Source of the DNA: UBA7672 sp040398465
GTDB lineage: Bacteria; Pseudomonadota; Alphaproteobacteria; Caulobacterales; Hyphomonadaceae
DNA length: 64,000 bases
Direction: 5' to 3'
NCBI GenBank assembly: GCA_040398465.1
Contig: JBBAUA010000018.1
Location: 1 to 64,000 of the forward strand
Made by a program: the position numbers and the translations under genes. The notes beneath the pieces were generated by a model. That model was not told the DNA's origin and did no database searches. It saw only the letters and a list, made by a program, of their open reading frames with translations. Below are positions 50,256 through 58,296 of this stretch, piece after piece (the stretch's first letter is position 1; each line of letters begins with the position of its first letter).

Positions 50256-51071
50256 ATGTGTGACAACCATCTCGTCGCGAAACCGCAGATCGTCTCGCTC
50301 GACGGAATGCCCCGCCGCGATGTGTTGCGCCGCCTGATCGCTGGCACGATGGTGCTGGGCGCCGCCAGCACGGGAGCCTGCTCAAGCGTCGGCGAATTCC
50401 TGGCCCCGTCTGACGCTGATCTTGTCCCCCTCGCAGCCGAGGCGTGGGAACAAACCAAGAAGGAAACGCCGATCTCGCGCGACGCCCGCGCCAATGCGCG
50501 CCTTCAGGCCGTCGGCCAGAAAATCTCGCGTATCGCTCCCGTGCAGAACGCCTCGTGGGAATTCGTCGTGTTCGACTCGAAGGAGCTCAACGCCTTCGTG
50601 CTGCCGGGCGGCAAGGTCGGCTTCTACAAGGGCCTGATCGACTTCGTGGACAATGAAGACCAGATCGCCGCCGTCATGGGTCACGAGGCAGGCCACGTCG
50701 TCGCCCGCCACGCCGCGCTCCGCGCTGGCCAGCAATCGGCGACACAGCTCGGAGTCGCCCTCGGCGGCGCGGCGCTTGGCGGTCTCCCGCGCGACCAGCA
50801 GGAGATGGCGATTGGCGTCCTCGGCGCCGGCGCCACCATCGGCATCCTCCTGCCGTTCAGCCGCAACAACGAACTCGAAGCCGACAAGCTCGGCGTCGAC
50901 TACATGCACACCGCCGGCTACGACGTGAAACAGTCGGTGCGCCTGTGGGAGAAAATGGGCGCTGCGTCCACTGATCGCCCCACCGAATGGATGTCCACCC
51001 ACCCCAACCCCGAGACCCGCATCGCCGAACTGCGCAGCTACATCACCGCCAAGGGCTACGCGACTTTCTAG
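50256..51071 (+). CDS. M48-family zinc metalloprotease, lipoprotein
   Basis: The 271-residue protein has a lipoprotein signal peptide ending STGAC (Cys42), then a peptidase domain with HEAGH (His143, Glu144, His147), a third zinc ligand Glu in NELEADKLG, and MSTHPNPETRIAELRSYI at the end. It resembles BepA/LoiP-type periplasmic proteases that help outer-membrane protein assembly or stress turnover. The start at 50256 is supported by GGAG 8 nt upstream; earlier in-frame ATGs lack one. Confidence 0.85.
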   Translation: MCDNHLVAKPQIVSLDGMPRRDVLRRLIAGTMVLGAASTGACSSVGEFLAPSDADLVPLAAEAWEQTKKETPISRDARANARLQAVGQKISRIAPVQNASWEFVVFDSKELNAFVLPGGKVGFYKGLIDFVDNEDQIAAVMGHEAGHVVARHAALRAGQQSATQLGVALGGAALGGLPRDQQEMAIGVLGAGATIGILLPFSRNNELEADKLGVDYMHTAGYDVKQSVRLWEKMGAASTDRPTEWMSTHPNPETRIAELRSYITAKGYATF

Positions 51072-51140
51072 CGCTCTGGACCGCGAGCCCCCGGGCTGCC
51101 GCGCATCAGTGTGAGCGGCAAGAGCGGGGCTCGCCACACA

Positions 51141-51938
51141 TCATCCAGCCCGCTCCCGTACTTGCCGAGGCTCATAGATCGCCCAGTGGCGACAACTCAT
51201 CACGTGGCGAGCGCCGGACAGCATCTGCACATCCAGCGTCACGATCAGGTGGCCCTTCGAGTCCGAATTGTCTGCCACGACAGCGCGCACCTCCAGCTCT
51301 TCCCCGTCCATCAGCAACGAGTGCGTGTCGATCGTGCTCTCGACATGTATCCACGGCCCGAGCTTCACATTGTCGGCCAGCACATAGTTCGCTCGCCGCA
51401 ACAGCCAGGCCGCGTTTGCGATGCGTCCGCCGTCATAGAGCGCCGCATCATCCCGCACCGCTGCGATATGCTCGAGCCCAACCTCCCGCGTATAGATGTC
51501 CCTCAACGTCCCCAGCGTGGCGCCAACCTTCAGGCTCCCCAACGAAGCCTTGGGCCGCGTCTCCATCGCCGGCATCTCGGCGACGCCCAGGAACTGGGCC
51601 GGCGCCGGCGCACCCGTACGCCGCGCCGATCCGGCAGCGCACGCTTCGCCGCGCGCCTGGACGCGCATCACCATCCCGTCCACGCCGTCCGCCTCGGACT
51701 CAACCGTCGTCAGATCGCCGTCATAGACAGGCCGGGTGAACCGAGCCCGCATCTGGCCGCCCGCCAGCCAGTCCTTGCCCCACGCAGCCATAGGCGCGTG
51801 CGCGAGATAGGCGAAGACATCCACCCCCGGCACCAGCCCGCCCGTGAATCCGAACCGGCTCGCCACCGCATCGTCGTGAATCTTGTTCTCGCTGGCGGTT
51901 GCGGTGTTGAAGGCGATGAGGGTGCGCGTGTGTGTCAT
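51141..51938 (-). CDS. hotdog-fold protein (thioesterase/dehydratase-like)
   Basis: The 265-residue protein appears to contain two hotdog-like halves. The first has RFGFTGGLVPGVDVFAYLAH (the GFTGGLVPG segment is typical of MaoC- and FabZ-type domains) and RPVYDGDLTTVESEADGVDG. The second has GPWIHVESTIDTHSLLMDGE and GHLIVTLDVQMLSGARH, like an acyl-CoA thioesterase. It may act on acyl-CoA; the substrate is unknown. The ATG at 51938 was preferred to the one at 51974 because conserved sequence starts there; neither has a strong ribosome site. Confidence 0.65.
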   Translation of the reverse strand: MTHTRTLIAFNTATASENKIHDDAVASRFGFTGGLVPGVDVFAYLAHAPMAAWGKDWLAGGQMRARFTRPVYDGDLTTVESEADGVDGMVMRVQARGEACAAGSARRTGAPAPAQFLGVAEMPAMETRPKASLGSLKVGATLGTLRDIYTREVGLEHIAAVRDDAALYDGGRIANAAWLLRRANYVLADNVKLGPWIHVESTIDTHSLLMDGEELEVRAVVADNSDSKGHLIVTLDVQMLSGARHVMSCRHWAIYEPRQVRERAG

Positions 51939-52057
51939 GCGGCCCAGCCTAGTGCCTCCGATCGCAGCTGTCATTCCTGCCAGTCGACATCCCGCCTGCG
52001 CACGCTAGTCTCGGCCAAACGCAGGCCAAAAATGGCCGCGCTCAGGGGAGCCGCACC

Positions 52058-53740
52058 ATGACGCCAGACGAACCCCACGACGCCGTCGTCGTCGGCTCCG
52101 GCGCAGGCGGCGCAATGGCCGCCTGGGTGCTCACCAAGGCTGGCGCCAGCGTGCTCATGCTGGAGGCGGGCAGGAGCTATGATCCCGGCGAGTCGCCCAT
52201 GCTCAACATGGCAATGGATGCACCCCTGCGCGGTGTCGGCACGCCGGACAAGCGCTTCGGCTATTACGACGCCACGGTCGATGGCGGCTGGGATATGCCC
52301 GGCGAGCCCTACACCATGGCCGAAGGGTCGGAGTTCATGTGGTGGCGCTCGCGCATGCTGGGCGGGCGCACCAATCACTGGGCGCGCAATTCCTTCCGCA
52401 TGGGCGAGTACGACTTCAAGCCCAAGACGCGCGACGGCCTCGGCTTTGACTGGCCTGTCACCTACGACGACATCGCCCCCTGGTACGACAAGACGGAAAA
52501 GCTTGTCGGCGTCTACGGCTCCAACGACGGCCTCGAGAACCATCCCAACTCCGGCCCCGGCGTGCTGCAAACGCCGCCGAAATTCCGCGTGTGGGAGACT
52601 TTCCTCAAGGCCGGCGGCGATGCGATCAACATCCCCGTCGTCGCCGCGCGCCGCGCCATCCTCACAAAGCAGATCGACGAACGCTCGCCGTGCTATTGGG
52701 CCTCCGCCTGCGGTCGCGGCTGCGGCATCGGCGCCGCCTTCCAGACCACGACGTCGCTGATCCCGTGGGCAAAGGCCACCGGCAAGCTCACCATCGCCAC
52801 CGGCGCCATGGTCTACGAAGTGCTCCTTGATGCGACCGGCAAGGCGACCGGCGTCCGCTACATCGACAAGGCCACGGGTAGCCACAAGGAAGCCAAGGGG
52901 CGCGTCGTCGTCGTCGCCGCTTCAACGGGCGAGACGGCGCGTATCCTCCTCAACTCGACGCCGAATGGCCGCTCCGAAGGTCTCGCCAATTCCAGCGGGC
53001 AGGTCGGCCGCAACCTGATGGATACCGTCGGCTCGAACATGTCAGCCTACTTCCCGCAACTTGAAGGCCGCCCGCGTTACAATGAAGACGGCGCCATGGG
53101 CCTGCACGCGTACATCCCGTTCTGGGATTACAAGCGCATCCAGAACGGCGAGGTCGACACGCCCCGTGGCTACCACGTCGAAATCGGCGGCTCATTCGGG
53201 GACCCCGGCATGGGCGTGGGCTCTGGCCTCGACGGCTACGGCTCATCGCTCCGCGCAGACGTCAAACGCCGCTACGGCGCGCGCATCGGTTTCACCCAGC
53301 GCGGCGAGATGATCCCGAACGCCAACTCCTATTGCTCGATCGACACCGACACCAAGGACAAGTTCGGCATCCCGGTCCTCAAGTTCAACTTCGCCTGGTC
53401 CGATTCCGAGATGAAACAGGTGAAGCATTTCCAGACGTCGATGAAGGAGCTGATCGACAAGCTCGGCGGCACGCTCGTCTCCGAGCCCGGCGAACCTGCA
53501 AAAGCCATCTCCAAGGGCGGCGAGATCATCCACGAGGTCGGCACCGCCCGCATGGGCGCAGACGCGCGCGACAGCGTCACCAACCAGTTCGGCAAGACCT
53601 GGGACGTCGACAATCTCTACCTGACGGACGGCTCCGTCTTCGCCTCCAAGGCGCACAAGAACCCAACCATCACCATCATGGCCCTCGCCATGCGCTCGGC
53701 GGACAACATCGCCTCGCGCCTGCGCACAGGCGAGCTGTAG
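52058..53740 (+). CDS. GMC-family FAD oxidoreductase
   Basis: The 560-residue flavoprotein has the dinucleotide motif GSGAGG (13-18) near the N-terminus, SRMLGGRTNHWARNSFRMG in the FAD domain, and the GMC C-terminal signature with GGEIIHEVGTARMG and AHKNPTITIMALAMRSADNI holding the catalytic His. It belongs to the group of choline-dehydrogenase-like large subunits that pair with gluconate-2-dehydrogenase subunit 3 proteins, as here (next gene 9 nt downstream). It probably oxidises a sugar or alcohol in the periplasm. GGGAG precedes the ATG. Confidence 0.85.
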   Translation: MTPDEPHDAVVVGSGAGGAMAAWVLTKAGASVLMLEAGRSYDPGESPMLNMAMDAPLRGVGTPDKRFGYYDATVDGGWDMPGEPYTMAEGSEFMWWRSRMLGGRTNHWARNSFRMGEYDFKPKTRDGLGFDWPVTYDDIAPWYDKTEKLVGVYGSNDGLENHPNSGPGVLQTPPKFRVWETFLKAGGDAINIPVVAARRAILTKQIDERSPCYWASACGRGCGIGAAFQTTTSLIPWAKATGKLTIATGAMVYEVLLDATGKATGVRYIDKATGSHKEAKGRVVVVAASTGETARILLNSTPNGRSEGLANSSGQVGRNLMDTVGSNMSAYFPQLEGRPRYNEDGAMGLHAYIPFWDYKRIQNGEVDTPRGYHVEIGGSFGDPGMGVGSGLDGYGSSLRADVKRRYGARIGFTQRGEMIPNANSYCSIDTDTKDKFGIPVLKFNFAWSDSEMKQVKHFQTSMKELIDKLGGTLVSEPGEPAKAISKGGEIIHEVGTARMGADARDSVTNQFGKTWDVDNLYLTDGSVFASKAHKNPTITIMALAMRSADNIASRLRTGEL

Positions 53741-53749
53741 GAGGCGGCA

Positions 53750-54433
53750 ATGACATCAAGCCCGATCATGATCGATCGCCGCGTCACGCTGAAATGGCTG
53801 ATGGGCGCCATGGCCGCTGGCCAGCTCGCCGCGTGCGGCGACGGCGCCAAGGGCGTCACCTGGGCCGAGATGGAAGCCATCAAGGCAAAGGGCTACGGCA
53901 CGGATCCTGACTTCAACACCACCACGGCCCCGTGGCCGCTGACGATGACAGAGGCTGAACTGGTCGCCGCCTCCACGCTCGCCGACATCATCCTGCCGGC
54001 AGAAGGCGACCATACCGCGCCGTCAAAACTCGGCATCCCCGCCTTCATCAATGAATGGGTGAGCGCTCCCTATCCCGACCAGCACAAGGACCGCGTGCTG
54101 ATCATCAACGGCCTCGCCTGGCTCGACCAGGAATCCCGCACCCGCAACGGCGCCATCTTCGCCAGCGCCGACCCGGCCGCGCAGAAAACGCTGCTCGATG
54201 AGATCGCCTTCAAGGGCAAGATCGGGCCCGGCCTCGAAAAGCCCGCCGAGTTCTTCAACCGCTTCCGCTCGCTCACCCTCGGCGCCTACTACACCACAAC
54301 CGAAGGCTGGGCCGAGATCGGCTATGTCGGCAACCAGCCCGGCACCGGCGATTATCCCGGCCCGACGCCGGAAGCCGCCGCCCATATCAAGGGCGTCATC
54401 GAAGGCATGGGCTTGAAGTACACAGCGCCCTGA
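53750..54433 (+). CDS. gluconate 2-dehydrogenase subunit 3 family protein
   Basis: The 227-residue protein has an N-terminal export signal with a twin-arginine-like start (MIDRRVTLKWLMGAMAAG) and a C ending QLAACG that could be a lipobox. The rest matches the small (gamma) subunit family of membrane-bound gluconate dehydrogenases: LADIILPAEGDHTAPSKLGI and AFKGKIGPGLEKPAEFFNRF. It helps the FAD subunit fold and export. The cytochrome c subunit usually completing such enzymes is not adjacent. AGGAGG precedes the ATG. Confidence 0.8.
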   Translation: MTSSPIMIDRRVTLKWLMGAMAAGQLAACGDGAKGVTWAEMEAIKAKGYGTDPDFNTTTAPWPLTMTEAELVAASTLADIILPAEGDHTAPSKLGIPAFINEWVSAPYPDQHKDRVLIINGLAWLDQESRTRNGAIFASADPAAQKTLLDEIAFKGKIGPGLEKPAEFFNRFRSLTLGAYYTTTEGWAEIGYVGNQPGTGDYPGPTPEAAAHIKGVIEGMGLKYTAP

Positions 54434-54435
54434 TC

Positions 54436-54459
54436 AGAACGGCGCCGGACCGCCGTTCT
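54436..54459. terminator. bidirectional hairpin between convergent genes
   Basis: A 9-bp stem (AGAACGGCG 54436-54444, CGCCGTTCT 54451-54459) with a 6-nt loop lies between the convergent stops of the oxidoreductase small subunit and the DUF1254 gene. Without a T tract its strength is uncertain, but position favours a terminator. Confidence 0.5.
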
Positions 54460-54478
54460 ACGTGCGGGTGGTCCAGCA

Positions 54479-55822
54479 CTAGATGCGCTTGAGCGCCGGA
54501 ACCTTCCAGCGTCGTTCGCGCAAGTCCGCCTTCGGCAGGTAGGCGCGCAAGGCCAGACGCAGAGGGCCAGCCGGCGACGGCAACCAGTTCGCGGCCACCG
54601 CGCCGTCAGGCTTGTCGCGCTGTATCAGGATGTCGATCGACCCGTCTGCATTCTTCACCAATCCGTCGGTGCGATCGCCGATCGAATAGCGGTTGATCGG
54701 GTTGGCAGTGAAGAAATACCGCCCATCGTCTTCCGGCTGGTACATGGTCAGCGACCAGAACGCGTCCACCGGCACGCCGCCGGGCGGCACGCGCCAGACA
54801 TACCTGTGCGCGCCGCTCAATCGCTCTGTGCTGTTGGGCTCATACAGCGAATGGAAATACATCGCCTCATTCTCGGGCAGCGCCGCCAGTCCGCCCAGCG
54901 CAATCCCGGCGCGCACCCTGTCGCTCGCTGCGAACTCGCCGACGCCGCGCTCCTGATAGCTCCAGCCATCGGAGATCAGGTGACGGAACTGGAAAGTCTC
55001 GCGCAACATGGCGAGGCCCTTGGGCAGATAGCCTTGCCATGCCGCGATCATCTGGGCCGTTGGCTTGGCCTGCACCACGCCACTGATGCCGACATCCATG
55101 TACAGACCGCGCCGCGCCAGATGCCCCTTGTCGCCCGGCGAGCGGGAGAGCATCTCGTTGACCACGGCGAGAAAGTTCTCCGCATCCTCCGCGCTTGTTG
55201 TCTTCACGGCAAATGCGCGCGCGGGCTTGTCGCTGGTCGCGCTGATCGTGATCTGGGCCTGCAACGCCTTCGCCGCTGGAAGGTCTGCCGGTCCCTCGAC
55301 CACGATGCGACCCAGCATCCAGACATCGTTCGTGCTCGATCTCAGGACCGTCACGCCCGCCGGCGCAGCTCCCATCCAGTCGGGACCCGCAATCCAGAAA
55401 CGTCCGCCTCGTCCCTTTGTCGGCCCTGTGCCGATAGCCGCGAAGTTGTCTGTGAATGCGTCCATGAAACTGATGTTGAAGTACCGCGCGAGATCGGTCG
55501 GCGCGTTGACCTCGATTGGTCCGCCTGAAAGCTCGAGCTGTGCAGACGAATAGATCGTGTCGTTGTTCGGCGCCGTGATCGCGCGCATCGATGCGTCGGC
55601 GAGCACGGCGCGATGGCCCATGCGGTTGAGGCCCGGCTGCGCTGCGCGGTTCTGCCCGGTCCGCGCGATCTCGTAGAGCGGATAGGCATAGAGGAAGGCC
55701 TGCTCAAGGCCTGCATCAGCGAAGCCCGCAGCGTCCGGCGCAGCCATCGGCGAAGACTGGCATCCGGCAAGCCCGACCAGGCCAAGCGCGCCCGCGCCCT
55801 TCATCATGTCTCGCCGACGCAT
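54479..55822 (-). CDS. DUF1254/DUF1214-domain protein
   Basis: The 447-residue protein has an export signal with a lipobox-like LAGC (MRRRDMMKGAGALGLVGLAG) and then a DUF1254 domain (about 45-230: TAPNNDTIYSSAQLELSGGP, RYFNISFMDAFTDNFAAIG). A DUF1214 domain follows (about 315-445: VPPGGVPVDAFWSLTMYQPE, NWLPSPAGPLRLALRAYLPK). Such two-domain proteins are common in Proteobacteria, but their function is not established. The start at 55822 follows GGAGAG; the longer frame from 55972 is unlikely. Confidence 0.8.
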   Translation of the reverse strand: MRRRDMMKGAGALGLVGLAGCQSSPMAAPDAAGFADAGLEQAFLYAYPLYEIARTGQNRAAQPGLNRMGHRAVLADASMRAITAPNNDTIYSSAQLELSGGPIEVNAPTDLARYFNISFMDAFTDNFAAIGTGPTKGRGGRFWIAGPDWMGAAPAGVTVLRSSTNDVWMLGRIVVEGPADLPAAKALQAQITISATSDKPARAFAVKTTSAEDAENFLAVVNEMLSRSPGDKGHLARRGLYMDVGISGVVQAKPTAQMIAAWQGYLPKGLAMLRETFQFRHLISDGWSYQERGVGEFAASDRVRAGIALGGLAALPENEAMYFHSLYEPNSTERLSGAHRYVWRVPPGGVPVDAFWSLTMYQPEDDGRYFFTANPINRYSIGDRTDGLVKNADGSIDILIQRDKPDGAVAANWLPSPAGPLRLALRAYLPKADLRERRWKVPALKRI

Positions 55823-55902
55823 GCGCTTCTCTCCACGATGCCCGCTGGTAACTTTTGAGATCATACGTGCAGAAACCCCATGCGAAAGCCCTGCGGCGGC
55901 AC

Positions 55903-55931
55903 GAAAAAAGCCCCGGGCGCGAAGCCCGGGG
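55903..55931 (-). terminator. rho-independent terminator of katG
   Basis: On the minus strand a 9-bp stem (GCCCCGGGC / GCCCGGGGC, 55931-55923 and 55917-55909) with a 5-nt loop is followed by six T (55908-55903). It lies 85 nt after the katG stop. Confidence 0.85.
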
Positions 55932-56015
55932 CAGTTCCTCCTATGCTTCCCACAGGAAGGGTCAGTCAGCATCCAGAACGTTTGAGGTCCGATCTGGATG
56001 CGTGCCTGTGTGCGG

Positions 56016-58184
56016 TTAGGCTTTCAGATCGAAAAGGTCGGCGTTCATCACCTTGGTCCACGCCGCCGCGAAGTCCTTCACGAACTTTTCCTTTGCGTCG
56101 TTCGCGCCGTAGACTTCCGCGAAGGCGCGGAGCTGCGAATGCGAGCCGAAGACCAGGTCGGCGCGGGTGGCGTGCCACTTCACGTCGCCTGACTTGCGGT
56201 CGCGGCCTGCGAACAGGTTGTCGTTACGATCTTCGACGGCTTCCCACTTCGTGCCCATGTCGAGCAGGTTCACGAACCAGGCGTTGTCCAGCGTGCCCGG
56301 CGTCTTCGTCAGCACGCCGAGCTTGTCGTCGCCGACCTGCAGCACGCGCAGGCCGCCGATCAGCACGGTCAGCTCCGGACCGGTCACGCCAAGCAGTTGG
56401 GCGCGATCGACCAGATGGTCCTCGATCGCCATGATCGGTTTGCGCACATAGTTGCGGAAGCCGTCCGCCTTGGGCTCAAGCCAGGCGAAGGATTCGACTT
56501 CCGTCTCGTCCTGCGTCGCGTCGGCGCGGCCCGGCGTGAAGGGAACCTTCACCTCGACGCCGGCGCCCTTGGCCGCTTTCTCGATGGCAACCACGCCGCC
56601 GAGCACGATAAGGTCGGCGAGCGAGACCTTGCTCGCGCCGAAGTCCTTCTGCACGCCTTCAAGGGCGGCGATGACTTTGGCCAGCTGGGCCGGCTTGTTG
56701 ACTTCCCAGCTCTTCAGAGGCGCCAGGCGAATGCGCGCGCCGTTGGCGCCGCCCCGCTTGTCGGAACCGCGGAAGGTTGAGGCCGAGGCCCACGCGGTTT
56801 CAGCGAGTTCGCGAACCGACAGACCTGTCGCGGCAATCTTGCCCTTGAGCGCGTCGATGTCAGCAACTGAAATCGTTGAAGGAGCGCCCGAGATCGGGTC
56901 CTGCCAGATCAGCGTTTCCTTCGGAACGAGCTTGCCCTTGTAGAGCGACTTCGGGCCCATGTCGCGGTGGGTCAGCTTGAACCATGCGCGAGCGAAGGCG
57001 TCGGCGAATTCTGCCGGATTGGCGAGGAAGCGGCGCGAGATCTTCTCGTAGGCCGGGTCCATGCGCATCGCCATGTCAGCCGTGGTCATCATCGGCTGGT
57101 GCATCTTGGTCGGATCCGCGGCGTCGACCACGTTGCGGCCAGCGTCGCCCTTGGGCTTCCACTGGTGCGCGCCTGCGGGAGACTTGGTCAGCTCCCAATC
57201 GTAGCCAAACAGGGTTTCAAGATAGCCCATGTCCCAGTTGGTGGGGTTCGGCTTCCAGGCGCCTTCGATGCCTGACGTGATGGTGTGACCCGCCATGCCG
57301 CTCTCGAACGAATTGATCCAGCCGAGGCCCTGAAGCTCGATTTCGGCGCCTTCCGGCTCCTTGCCGACATGGCTTTCCGGACCGGCGCCATGGGCCTTGC
57401 CGAAGGTGTGACCGCCGGCGACGAGCGCCACGGTCTCCTCGTCGTTCATGGCCATGCGCTTGAAGGTTTCGCGGATATCGCGCGCAGACAGCAGCGGATC
57501 GGGATTGGCGTCCGGGCCCTGCGGGTTGACGTAGATGAGGCCCATCTGGACCGCGCCGAGATCGCCGTGCAGTTCGCGCTCGCCAGAGTAGCGGCTCGCG
57601 GGGTGCTTGGAGTCTGCGAGCCAGGCGTCTTCCGCGCCCCAGTTCACATGCGTCTCGGGCTCCCAGACGTCGGCGCGGCCGCCGCCAAAGCCGAACACCG
57701 GGCCGCCCATCGACTCGATGGCGACATTGCCTGTCAGGATCATGAGGTCAGCCCATGACAGCTTCGCGCCATACTTCTGCTTGATCGGCCAGAGCAGGCG
57801 GCGCGCCTTGTCGAGGTTGCCGTTGTCGGGCCAGGAATTGAGCGGTGCGAAGCGTTGCTGCCCGCGACCACCACCGCCACGGCCATCGCCTGTGCGGTAT
57901 GTGCCGGCCGCGTGCCAGGCCATGCGGATGAAGAACGGGCCATAGTGGCCATAGTCAGCGGGCCACCAGGACTGGCTGTCGGTCATCAGCGCCTTGAGGT
58001 CTTTCACGACCGCGTCGAGGTCGAGGCTCTCGAATTCCTTGGCATAGTTGAAACCGGCATCCATCGGGTCCGAGTCGGGCGTGTTCTGGTGCAAGGCTCC
58101 AACGTTGACCTGGTTTGGCCACCAGTCGCGATTTTGCCTGCCACGCGCATGGGGGACGGGGCATTTACCGGTGTCATCGGCCAT
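56016..58184 (-). CDS. katG: catalase-peroxidase
   Basis: The 722-residue haem enzyme breaks down hydrogen peroxide. Distal residues Arg87, Trp90 and His91 lie in IRMAWHAAGTYR, the proximal His259 in GGHTFGKAHG, and the covalent Trp90-Tyr218-Met244 adduct expected for KatG can form (GLIYVNPQG, KRMAMNDEE). Length matches the family (about 720-740, N- and C-terminal halves from duplication). The start at 58184 follows AAGGAG. Two 7-1-7 palindromes upstream suggest control by a Fur-family regulator; no oxyR gene is in the window. Confidence 0.95.
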   Translation of the reverse strand: MADDTGKCPVPHARGRQNRDWWPNQVNVGALHQNTPDSDPMDAGFNYAKEFESLDLDAVVKDLKALMTDSQSWWPADYGHYGPFFIRMAWHAAGTYRTGDGRGGGGRGQQRFAPLNSWPDNGNLDKARRLLWPIKQKYGAKLSWADLMILTGNVAIESMGGPVFGFGGGRADVWEPETHVNWGAEDAWLADSKHPASRYSGERELHGDLGAVQMGLIYVNPQGPDANPDPLLSARDIRETFKRMAMNDEETVALVAGGHTFGKAHGAGPESHVGKEPEGAEIELQGLGWINSFESGMAGHTITSGIEGAWKPNPTNWDMGYLETLFGYDWELTKSPAGAHQWKPKGDAGRNVVDAADPTKMHQPMMTTADMAMRMDPAYEKISRRFLANPAEFADAFARAWFKLTHRDMGPKSLYKGKLVPKETLIWQDPISGAPSTISVADIDALKGKIAATGLSVRELAETAWASASTFRGSDKRGGANGARIRLAPLKSWEVNKPAQLAKVIAALEGVQKDFGASKVSLADLIVLGGVVAIEKAAKGAGVEVKVPFTPGRADATQDETEVESFAWLEPKADGFRNYVRKPIMAIEDHLVDRAQLLGVTGPELTVLIGGLRVLQVGDDKLGVLTKTPGTLDNAWFVNLLDMGTKWEAVEDRNDNLFAGRDRKSGDVKWHATRADLVFGSHSQLRAFAEVYGANDAKEKFVKDFAAAWTKVMNADLFDLKA

Positions 58185-58243
58185 GAAATTCTCCTTTGGG
58201 ATCGCGCCTTTTGAGCGCACTGGTCGGATCAAGCCGGATGAAA

Positions 58244-58258
58244 TTAGAACCGTTCCAA
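58244..58258 (-). promoter_or_regulatory. Fur-family-like 7-1-7 box, katG-proximal
   Basis: TTAGAAC-C-GTTCCAA, one mismatch from a perfect 7-1-7 palindrome. It lies 60-74 nt upstream of the katG start. Its half-site GTTCCAA resembles the ATTCCAA half of the distal box. Fur, PerR and Irr proteins bind 7-1-7 sites of this shape. Confidence 0.45.
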
Positions 58259-58276
58259 AATCCGTGCAAGGTCAGA

Positions 58277-58291
58277 TTGGAATTATTCCAA
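58277..58291 (-). promoter_or_regulatory. Fur-family-like 7-1-7 box, katG-distal
   Basis: TTGGAAT-T-ATTCCAA is a perfect 7-1-7 palindrome, 93-107 nt upstream of katG and 6 nt after the phaC stop. Its centre is 33 bp from that of the proximal box, about three helical turns, so both could be bound on one face of the DNA. Confidence 0.55.
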
Positions 58292-58296
58292 AGGGT

